Source: Methylococcaceae bacterium (lineage in GTDB: Bacteria; Pseudomonadota; Gammaproteobacteria; Methylococcales; Methylomonadaceae). Taken from it: a DNA stretch of 7,325 bases. The number at the start of each line of letters is the position of its first letter. Positions within the stretch are counted from its first letter, which is position 1. Made by a program: the position numbers and the translations under genes. The notes beneath the pieces are model-generated. The model had not been told where the DNA came from, did not search any database, and was given only the letters and a program-made list of their open reading frames with translations. The stretch is taken from contig CANNLO010000235.1 in the NCBI GenBank assembly GCA_947505055.1, forward strand, positions 1 to 7,325, in the 5' to 3' direction. Positions 1 through 5,618 of this stretch are shown piece after piece.

Positions 1-1
1 T

Positions 2-1018
2 CGCTTACGCGCACCGAAGACAAAAGATATCGGCTATGTGCGCCGTACCATTAATGAATTCTTAATGCCTTTTGCGATGTTGAGAAATTTGCGCAAGAGT
101 CCGTTGGCAGATGAACGTTGGGATGGTGTAGTTTGGTATGCCCCTAGTATTTTTTTCGGACCAATTGTTAGTGCTTTGAAGTACGCCAGTCATTGTAAAA
201 GTTATCTGATCATTCGTGATATTTTTCCCGAGTGGGCTGTCGATATGGGGTTGATGAGTCGTGGTTTGCCTTATTGGTTTTTTAAAGGGGTTGCTAACTA
301 CCAGTATTCTGTGGCTGATGTGGTTGGCATACAAGCACAGGGTAATCAAATTTACTTTAGAGATAGAAAAGATTGCCAAATTGAAGTACTACAAAACTGG
401 TTAACGGATGCTCCGAACGTGGGGTGTAGTATTTCTGTGGCTAGTACAGTCCTTGCAGGGAGAACAATTTTTGTTTATGCCGGTAATATGGGTGTGGCAC
501 AGGGTATGGGAGTTTTGCTTGAATTGACTGAACGGTTGCATAGTAGAAAAGATATTGGATTCGTGTTTGTTGGTCGGGGTAGCGATGCTCAGCGCTTGCG
601 GCTAGATGCTGAAAGCCGTGGGTTGGATAATGTCATTTTCTTTGATGAAATCGATCCGACTGAAATTCCTGGGTTGTATGCTCAATGCCATGTTGGAATT
701 GTTGCCTTAGATCCGCGCCACAAAACCCATAATATTCCTGGTAAGTTTTTGTCTTATATGCAGGCAGGATTGCCAGTGTTGGCAAGTATTAATCCCGGTA
801 ATGATCTTGAAGAAATGATTAACTGTGAGGGAGTAGGGCGGGTGTGTACTGATTATTCTGCCGCCACCTTGCAGCGATTGGCAATTGATTTATTAGATGA
901 GGTGACAGGCAATACTACAAATAATCAGGCTGTGTCAGCACGCTGTAAGGCGCTGTCAGCAAAACTGTTTTCACCAGAGGTGGCAGTGAAACAGATTGTA
1001 TCTGCATTAGCTTCTTAA
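2..1018 (+). CDS. wbuB: WbuB-like family 4 glycosyltransferase, 5'-truncated by window edge
   Basis: Cytoplasmic or membrane-associated glycosyltransferase expected to add a sugar to a lipid-linked O-antigen or capsule repeat unit. The family member WbuB is linked to L-FucNAc transfer. The frame is open from base 2 (RLRAPKTKDIGY...), so the GTG at 38 is internal and the true start lies left of the window. About 338 residues are present, against roughly 400 in the family. Visible family features are IRDIFPEWAVDMGLM in the N-terminal lobe, YAGNMGVAQG opening the C-terminal Rossmann lobe, FVGRGSDAQRL, and the donor-site stretch HNIPGKFLSYMQAGLPVL followed by NPGNDLEEMI. The stop is TAA at 1016. 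The wbuC gene follows 32 bases later, which is the usual partnership. The fold and family are secure. The specific sugar is inferred from the family and from the WbuC neighbour, not from residues I can read. Confidence 0.9.
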   Translation, partial: RLRAPKTKDIGYVRRTINEFLMPFAMLRNLRKSPLADERWDGVVWYAPSIFFGPIVSALKYASHCKSYLIIRDIFPEWAVDMGLMSRGLPYWFFKGVANYQYSVADVVGIQAQGNQIYFRDRKDCQIEVLQNWLTDAPNVGCSISVASTVLAGRTIFVYAGNMGVAQGMGVLLELTERLHSRKDIGFVFVGRGSDAQRLRLDAESRGLDNVIFFDEIDPTEIPGLYAQCHVGIVALDPRHKTHNIPGKFLSYMQAGLPVLASINPGNDLEEMINCEGVGRVCTDYSAATLQRLAIDLLDEVTGNTTNNQAVSARCKALSAKLFSPEVAVKQIVSALAS

Positions 1019-1050
1019 GAAATATATAAGGCACACGCCGCTAGGTTTTT

Positions 1051-1563
1051 ATGGATATTGAAAACTTTTCTTCAGGGTTTTTAGATGTACTTTCGCAGCA
1101 GGCTGAGCAGGCAATTCGCCAACGTCAGCATAAAAATATCCACCAGCATTATAATGATCCATGCCAGCGTTTATTTAATGCAATTGGTATGAATAGTTAC
1201 ATTAGGCCGCATCGTCACTCTGTAGATCCTAAGGATGAGTGCTTAATAGCCGTGAGAGGAAGCATGGCGTTGCTGGTATTTGATGATATTGGGCAAGTGA
1301 TTCAAGTTATTCGATTTGGTGCTCAAGCTACTGATGTTAAGTCACTTATTAGCGTAGGAGTTAATTTGCCGGCGGGGGCATGGCATACAGTCATTGCAGA
1401 AGTGCCAGGTTCTATATTGTTTGAAGTAAAGTCAGGACCTTTTAACCCAGAGCAAGCTAAAGAATTGGCGGCATGGGCCCCGGCAGAAAATACACCAGAG
1501 GCTACTGAGTACTTAATGTTTCTTAAGGAACAGTGGACTTCCCTTATTTCAGTAGACATTTGA
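1051..1563 (+). CDS. wbuC: WbuC-family cupin-fold metalloprotein
   Basis: Small (170 aa) soluble cupin protein that accompanies WbuB glycosyltransferases in O-antigen clusters. Its biochemical role is not established. A sugar-nucleotide or glycan modification step is a guess. The metal-site motif is clear: PHRHSVDPKDECLIAVRG at about residues 53-70 gives His54, His56 and Glu63, and LPAGAWHTV at about 107-115 gives the fourth ligand, His112. No signal peptide or membrane segment is seen. The ATG at 1051 is preceded by a weak TAGG ribosome site and agrees with the usual family length. The gene sits 32 bases after the glycosyltransferase on the same strand and is probably co-transcribed with it. 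The family call is strong, because the HRHSVDPKDE block is characteristic. The function remains open. Confidence 0.92.
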   Translation: MDIENFSSGFLDVLSQQAEQAIRQRQHKNIHQHYNDPCQRLFNAIGMNSYIRPHRHSVDPKDECLIAVRGSMALLVFDDIGQVIQVIRFGAQATDVKSLISVGVNLPAGAWHTVIAEVPGSILFEVKSGPFNPEQAKELAAWAPAENTPEATEYLMFLKEQWTSLISVDI

Positions 1564-1600
1564 TGATGTCGAATCAATATTTTTTATATTTCATCAATCT

Positions 1601-2296
1601 ATGACAAGGCTAACAAATGAGCAGTTATTTCAAGCTCTTTGGAACAGGCGAGAAAAGCTTGCAGATTTAAGGAGTGATTTGGTAAGGCTTTATGGTTGGC
1701 CGGTTACTGATATTCGCTTAACGGCATTAACAAAGATTGAAAATGTGGTTGGTTCAACTGCCCTTGGTTTAGAATCATTAACTGAATTCCTATGTCAACC
1801 TCGGCAATGTTTGGATGGTAAGTTATATCCACCAATTTCTAAAGATGTGGAGTTTGAGTTCAATAATTATTTACGACTTTCATTTGTGCAGTTTATTTTC
1901 TCAGCAGTTGAGAGTTCAATGCGGCTGATACTAAGGGCAATTAATCCTGAAGCATGTGGAAAAGGTACGTCGTCATTTAAATCGATTTATGAATGTCTTA
2001 TACGCGCTGAACTAAATTTGGATGAATCGCAGGATTGGATCAATTTGCTTGATCTTTTTAGGATTATTCGGAACTCACTTCATAATAATGGGGTGTATTT
2101 TCACGCAACAGCTAATAATGCCAATGTCCTATATAGGGGCAGGGTATATGAGTTTAGTCATGGAAAATGCCTAGACTTTGTTTACTGGGATTTGAAATTA
2201 TCCTTACTGGATGATATGCTTAGCCTTATTGAGACAATCCTTCAGCATCCAAAAATTCAGAATTTAAGTTATATCAAAGACCCGTTTGCTTCCTAG
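1601..2296 (+). CDS. Hypothetical protein with a HEPN-like RN-x2-H motif
   Basis: I do not recognise this 231-residue protein as a member of a named polysaccharide family. It looks soluble and largely alpha-helical, with no signal peptide or clear membrane segment. A helical central stretch (about 86-115, with SAVESSMRLILRAI) is followed by FRIIRNSLHNNG at 153-164, then a mixed region and a C-terminal helix (about 195-215). The FRIIRNSLHNNG stretch resembles the R-x4-6-H signature of HEPN domains, which are found in RNases, toxins and defence proteins. Arg154 to His161 gives R-x6-H, and Arg157-Asn158 precede His161. No toxin partner or antitoxin lies beside it. The ATG at 1601 is the only canonical start near the frame opening and has no Shine-Dalgarno sequence. 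The gene follows wbuC by 37 bases and may be co-transcribed with it, or may start from its own weak promoter. That it is a real gene is likely from its length. The HEPN assignment is tentative. Confidence 0.72.
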   Translation: MTRLTNEQLFQALWNRREKLADLRSDLVRLYGWPVTDIRLTALTKIENVVGSTALGLESLTEFLCQPRQCLDGKLYPPISKDVEFEFNNYLRLSFVQFIFSAVESSMRLILRAINPEACGKGTSSFKSIYECLIRAELNLDESQDWINLLDLFRIIRNSLHNNGVYFHATANNANVLYRGRVYEFSHGKCLDFVYWDLKLSLLDDMLSLIETILQHPKIQNLSYIKDPFAS

Positions 2297-2383
2297 CCCA
2301 ATAAATTTCTAGCTTGACTGAATAACAATTGGCGTGAATTAGACTGACTAATGCCGCATATGGAACATCCTTCAATAGCATGA

Positions 2384-2412
2384 TTGGAATTATCGTGACT
2401 AGTGGCTATTAT
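2384..2412 (+). promoter_or_regulatory. Candidate sigma70 promoter for the rfbA operon
   Basis: TTGGAA (2384-2389, 4 of 6 to TTGACA) and TATTAT (2407-2412, 5 of 6 to TATAAT) are separated by 17 bases in the 148-base gap before rfbA. Transcription would begin near 2419. AGGGG at 2431-2435, nine bases before the ATG at 2445, is a good ribosome site. The rest of the gap (2297-2383) holds a repeated GACTGA (2316-2321 and 2342-2347) and a second weak TTGACT box at 2314 without a good -10. No JUMPstart/ops-type element was seen. This is pattern matching only, but it is the only sizeable gap before the overlapping five-gene run. Confidence 0.4.
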
Positions 2413-2444
2413 TAAAATAATTATAAATGTAGGGGCGAATTAGC

Positions 2445-3320
2445 ATGAAAGGCATTATTCTAGCTGGTGGTTCTGGTACACGTTTATACCCTGTCACTCA
2501 GGTGATCTCTAAGCAGCTCCTGCCTGTGTACGATAAGCCGATGATTTACTATCCGCTAAGTACGCTCATGCTGGCAGGGATCCGCGAAGTGTTAGTTATT
2601 TCCACGCCTGAAGACCTGCCACGCTTTAAGCAATTGTTAGGCGATGGCAGTTTGTGGGGTATGGATATTCAATATGCGATACAACCTTCACCAGATGGTT
2701 TGGCACAAGCCTTTATTATCGGTGAGGATTTTATTGGAGATGACAGCTGCGCATTGGTGTTGGGTGACAATATCTTTTACGGCCATGACTTGGCGCATAA
2801 AATCCAACTGGCTGCAAAAATGACCCAAGGTGCTACCGTATTTGCATACCCAGTCAGTGACCCAGAGCGTTACGGCGTTGTTGAATTTAATGCGCAAGGT
2901 CAAGCCATTAGCTTAGAAGAAAAACCTAAAATCCCTAAATCAAGATACGCCGTTACAGGCCTGTATTTTTACGACAATCAGGTGATTGAGATTGCTAAAA
3001 ACCTCAAGCCCTCACCACGAGGTGAGCTAGAAATCACCGACGTTAACTGTGAGTATTTAAAGCGTGGTGAGTTGAAGGTAGAAGTGATGGGGCGTGGAAT
3101 TGCTTGGCTGGATACGGGCACCCATGAATCACTATTGGAAGCCTCATCATTTATTCAGACTATAGAGAAGCGCCAGGGCTTAAAGATTGCTTGTCCTGAA
3201 GAGATTGCCTACCGTATGCAATTCATTGATGCGGCAGCGTTAGACAAGCTGGCAGACAAATACATAAAGAGTAACTATGGGCAATACTTGAAACAACTGT
3301 TAACTGAGCCGGTGTTTTGA
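2445..3320 (+). CDS. rfbA: Glucose-1-phosphate thymidylyltransferase RfbA/RmlA
   Basis: Cytoplasmic enzyme that joins glucose-1-phosphate and dTTP to give dTDP-glucose and pyrophosphate, the first step towards dTDP-L-rhamnose and other dTDP-deoxysugars. The 291-residue length is full for the family. Visible signatures are the nucleotide-binding [11 protein letters not shown] (8-18), [16 protein letters not shown] (22-37), [11 protein letters not shown] (106-116) with the metal-binding Asp108, the EEKP block (158-161), and [13 protein letters not shown] (221-233) with Asp223. The ATG at 2445 has an AGGGG ribosome site. The TGA stop shares one base with the ATG of rfbC (TGATG), so translation of the pair is probably coupled. 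Base composition is higher than in the genes downstream: 30 of 60 bases are G/C in 2521-2580. The downstream partners rfbB and rfbD are absent here and must lie elsewhere if rhamnose is made. Confidence 0.97.
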   Translation: MKGIILAGGSGTRLYPVTQVISKQLLPVYDKPMIYYPLSTLMLAGIREVLVISTPEDLPRFKQLLGDGSLWGMDIQYAIQPSPDGLAQAFIIGEDFIGDDSCALVLGDNIFYGHDLAHKIQLAAKMTQGATVFAYPVSDPERYGVVEFNAQGQAISLEEKPKIPKSRYAVTGLYFYDNQVIEIAKNLKPSPRGELEITDVNCEYLKRGELKVEVMGRGIAWLDTGTHESLLEASSFIQTIEKRQGLKIACPEEIAYRMQFIDAAALDKLADKYIKSNYGQYLKQLLTEPVF

Positions 3321-3862
3321 TGCGGGTAGTACAAACTGCCATTTCAGACCTTCTAATACTGGAGCCTAAGGTTTTTGGTGATGACAGGGGCTTTTTCTTC
3401 GAGAGTTTTAATCAACAGACTTTCCAAAACCTAACCGGTGTTAAAGCCAACTTTGTGCAAGATAACCATTCTAAATCTTCTGCCAATGTATTACGTGGCT
3501 TGCATTACCAAATAGAACAAGCGCAAGGTAAATTGGTGCGCGTCACCGCGGGCGAAGTGTTTGATGTGGCGGTGGATATTCGTCGCCAATCTGCTACCTT
3601 TGGCAAATGGTTAGGGGTGTTGTTATCGGCTGAGAATAAACGCCAGTTATGGATACCACCAGGCTTTGCCCATGGTTTTGTTGTATTAAAAGACAATACG
3701 GAGTTTTTATACAAAACTACTGACTATTACGCACCGCAACACGAGCGTTGCATTCGTTGGGATGATCCTGCTATTGGTATTGAGTGGCCGATTGCGCAGG
3801 CGCCTATTTTGTCAGGTAAAGATCAGCAAGGTTTGGTGTTGTCGAAAGCGGAAGTTTTTTGA
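3320..3862 (+). CDS. rfbC: dTDP-4-dehydrorhamnose 3,5-epimerase RfbC/RmlC
   Basis: Cupin-fold epimerase that converts dTDP-4-keto-6-deoxy-D-glucose to dTDP-4-keto-L-rhamnose in the cytoplasm. Length from the ATG at 3320 is 180 residues, full for the family. An in-frame TTG three bases earlier overlaps the rfbA stop and is a less likely start. Visible motifs are FGDDRGFFFESF (19-30), QDNHSKSSANVLRGLHYQ (47-64) with the catalytic-base candidate His62, QGKLVRV with Lys71, PPGFAHGFVVL (113-123), and FLYKTTDYYAP (129-139) with Tyr131. The His to Lys (9) and His to Tyr (69) spacings match the catalytic set I know from this family. The gene overlaps rfbA by one base and the next gene by one base, each through TGATG. 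Its presence argues for an L-configured deoxysugar such as L-rhamnose. RfbB and RfbD are not in the window. Confidence 0.96.
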   Translation: MRVVQTAISDLLILEPKVFGDDRGFFFESFNQQTFQNLTGVKANFVQDNHSKSSANVLRGLHYQIEQAQGKLVRVTAGEVFDVAVDIRRQSATFGKWLGVLLSAENKRQLWIPPGFAHGFVVLKDNTEFLYKTTDYYAPQHERCIRWDDPAIGIEWPIAQAPILSGKDQQGLVLSKAEVF

Positions 3863-4056
3863 TGATTAAGAAACTGGTCTATGGGTTTTGGCTGATTACC
3901 TTCCCCTCACTTGCATTTGCCTATATTGATCCCGGAGCTGCATCTTATTTCATTCAAGCTTTGATAGCTTTACTTAGTGCGGGTGTGTTTTATTTGCGAC
4001 ATCCAATTGAATCAATTAAAAAATTATTTAAAAGTATTTTTAAGAGATGGCTATAA
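3862..4056 (+). CDS. Small exported/membrane protein with N-terminal YIDPG motif
   Basis: A 64-residue protein of unknown function. It starts with a textbook signal peptide: MIKK, a hydrophobic core at about 5-19, and an AFA cleavage site at 18-20. The mature peptide begins YIDPGAASYF, then has a hydrophobic helix (about 28-45) and a strongly basic tail with several Lys and Arg (46-64). If the signal is cleaved, a 44-residue peptide with one membrane helix remains. If not, it is a two-helix hairpin. The ATG at 3862 overlaps the rfbC stop in TGATG, with GGAAG at 3850-3854 as ribosome site. An in-frame TTG at 3859 is less likely. The 3' end overlaps the next gene by 10 bases, which suggests stoichiometric or coupled production with that transferase-like protein. 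From memory, small proteins with this DPG start recur beside sulfatase-like genes in glycan loci. The role as an accessory subunit is inference. Confidence 0.8.
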   Translation: MIKKLVYGFWLITFPSLAFAYIDPGAASYFIQALIALLSAGVFYLRHPIESIKKLFKSIFKRWL

Positions 4057-5618
4057 GAAAAACATCATGGCTTACGATTTTTGGAGTTTCGCTAATCCCG
4101 ACGATTTTTTTCTTTATTCAAGAAATTCCAAGCAAGGAAATTCATAGTGATTCTATATATTTTGGATTAACACCGTATTTTCAATCTTTACTCAATGCAA
4201 CTATCTTTTTGTTATTAATCACGTTCTTAATAGCATCTTTAGCTTTAAAAACAACTGAAACGAAACAAAAATTAGTTAGACTAGGTGTTGTTGCGTTTAT
4301 TGCATGGGTTTCTAGTCTTGCAATTAAAACCCTACTAATTATCAGTAATTATCCTTGGGATAGTCTGATTTTATTAACTTTTTTTAAAGACCCGTCATAC
4401 ATATTTAAAGCCATCTGGTTGCTAATACCTTTTTTTATTGTGTTTATTCTTCTGATTACTTTGAAAGATAAACTTGATAACTTGGAGCGATTTCTAGGTG
4501 CGTTAGGAATAGCATTTTTATTAATTGTCAGTTATCGAGTAGTTGATTCAAATGAAGCTTTCCATGTTGCCGCATGGAAGAGTGATGTTAAATATGCTCC
4601 GACGCAGGCTAATGCAAGAAAAGTAATTTGGATTGTATTTGATGAGTTTGATCCGGAGGTGGCTTTTTCAAAAAAAAACTTAGATGATTTACCTAATTTT
4701 AAGTTTTTAATGGATGGTGCCATTAATCACTCGAAAATGTATGCTCCTTCAAATGCAACAATTATGAGCATACCTTCGATGCTAATGGGGGTCCCTACTT
4801 ATGGCAATAACTATAAAGGTGTTGGTATTTTGGATGTGAAAACTTCTGAAAAAACGTTACTACCTTTTAATTATAAAAATACCATTTTCCAGCGTCTTGC
4901 AGAGGGTGGATTTAACGCATCAATTCTTGGATATTATCATCCATATTGCGAACTATTTCAACAAACGAAATGCCAGGCTTTTCCAATGTTTCAGGACTTT
5001 AAATGGTACTCTGGTATTGTTAATGCTTACGCTAGTCGAGGAGCACTAAAGCTTTTTGATAAATTATTTAATGTTCATTATTTTTCAAGCAGCAGTGTTG
5101 ATTTGATGGCATATATTACAGAGAAACAATTATCACTTTTATCAGGATTTGTTTTAGACGAAAACGTAGATTTTTCATTTATTCATTTAAATGTACCTCA
5201 CTTACCATCTAACTATGCACAAGAGTTTTTTAATGTAACTAGTAGTAATCAGTTTTCTAATAATCTTGTTAACTACAAGTTAAATTTACGGCTTGCAGAC
5301 CATTCTCTAGGTCTGATATTAAGGGATATCGATCAAATTAAAGATAAAAAAGTTTTACTTGTATTAAGTTCTGATCATTGGTTTAGGGCTAAAGACGTTG
5401 GAAAGGTGGTTTCTTCCCCGGCGTTATTTATAGCTAAAATTAATGACGATAACCAAAAAATTAGTTTAACTAAATCAACTAGTTCTATTTATATTGAGGA
5501 AATGGTCAGCAAATTCTTAAATAATAAAATTTCTTCTCATGGTGATATTCAAAATTACCTCTCTGATAAGTCGTTTCATAAAACGTACCTTGGTGCTGGA
5601 GTAGTTCAGAGTGATTGA
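4047..5618 (+). CDS. Membrane-anchored alkaline phosphatase/sulfatase-superfamily protein
   Basis: A 523-residue inner-membrane protein with about five N-terminal helices (roughly 8-24, 45-67, 77-99, 120-139, 148-165) and a periplasmic catalytic domain from about 190. The domain has superfamily landmarks in order: VIWIVFDEFDPE (193-204) with metal-ligand candidates Asp199/Glu200, SNATIMSIPSMLMG (235-248), HLNVPHLP (380-387), and VLLVLSSDHWF (436-446) with Asp443/His444. The TIMSIPSM stretch matches the T-x-x-S-[IV]-P-[SC]-M pattern of EptA/MCR phosphoethanolamine transferases and points to Thr238 as nucleophile. No Cys-x-Pro-x-Arg sulfatase site is present. It therefore probably transfers or removes a phosphate-linked group on a glycan or lipid rather than acting as a true sulfatase. 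The substrate is unknown. The ATG at 4047 lies inside the preceding gene's end and has no well-spaced ribosome site, consistent with coupling. The gene is very AT-rich (14 of 60 bases G/C in 5221-5280). Confidence 0.88.
   Translation: MAIRKTSWLTIFGVSLIPTIFFFIQEIPSKEIHSDSIYFGLTPYFQSLLNATIFLLLITFLIASLALKTTETKQKLVRLGVVAFIAWVSSLAIKTLLIISNYPWDSLILLTFFKDPSYIFKAIWLLIPFFIVFILLITLKDKLDNLERFLGALGIAFLLIVSYRVVDSNEAFHVAAWKSDVKYAPTQANARKVIWIVFDEFDPEVAFSKKNLDDLPNFKFLMDGAINHSKMYAPSNATIMSIPSMLMGVPTYGNNYKGVGILDVKTSEKTLLPFNYKNTIFQRLAEGGFNASILGYYHPYCELFQQTKCQAFPMFQDFKWYSGIVNAYASRGALKLFDKLFNVHYFSSSSVDLMAYITEKQLSLLSGFVLDENVDFSFIHLNVPHLPSNYAQEFFNVTSSNQFSNNLVNYKLNLRLADHSLGLILRDIDQIKDKKVLLVLSSDHWFRAKDVGKVVSSPALFIAKINDDNQKISLTKSTSSIYIEEMVSKFLNNKISSHGDIQNYLSDKSFHKTYLGAGVVQSD

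Noticed and set aside
38..40. GTG as the start of the glycosyltransferase
   Set aside because: The frame is open to the window edge and the residues before it (RLRAPKTKDIGY) match the family, so the gene is cut by the window rather than starting here.
62..379. Antisense open frame opposite the glycosyltransferase
   Set aside because: It lies wholly within a well-conserved coding frame and its translation shows no recognisable domain. The other antisense frames opposite wbuC, rfbA, rfbC and the two long AT-rich genes were set aside for the same reason.
1560..1590. Possible promoter TTGATG / TATATT just before the HEPN-like gene
   Set aside because: The spacer is 19 bases and the region is AT-rich enough for chance boxes. 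The start would fall about four bases before the ATG, so a near-leaderless transcript is possible but not supported enough to list.
2297..2444. JUMPstart/ops element or riboswitch before rfbA
   Set aside because: No GGCGGTAG-type ops core or stable long stem-loop was found in the 148 bases. Only an AT-rich dyad around 2408-2421 is present.
3317..3319. TTG start for rfbC (one residue longer)
   Set aside because: The ATG at 3320 follows immediately, forms the usual TGATG junction and gives the normal family N-terminus. The same reasoning rejects the TTG at 3859 for the small peptide.
4047..5618. True sulfatase
   Set aside because: The formylglycine motif Cys/Ser-x-Pro-x-Arg is absent. The nucleophile region instead looks like the Thr-based transferase pattern.
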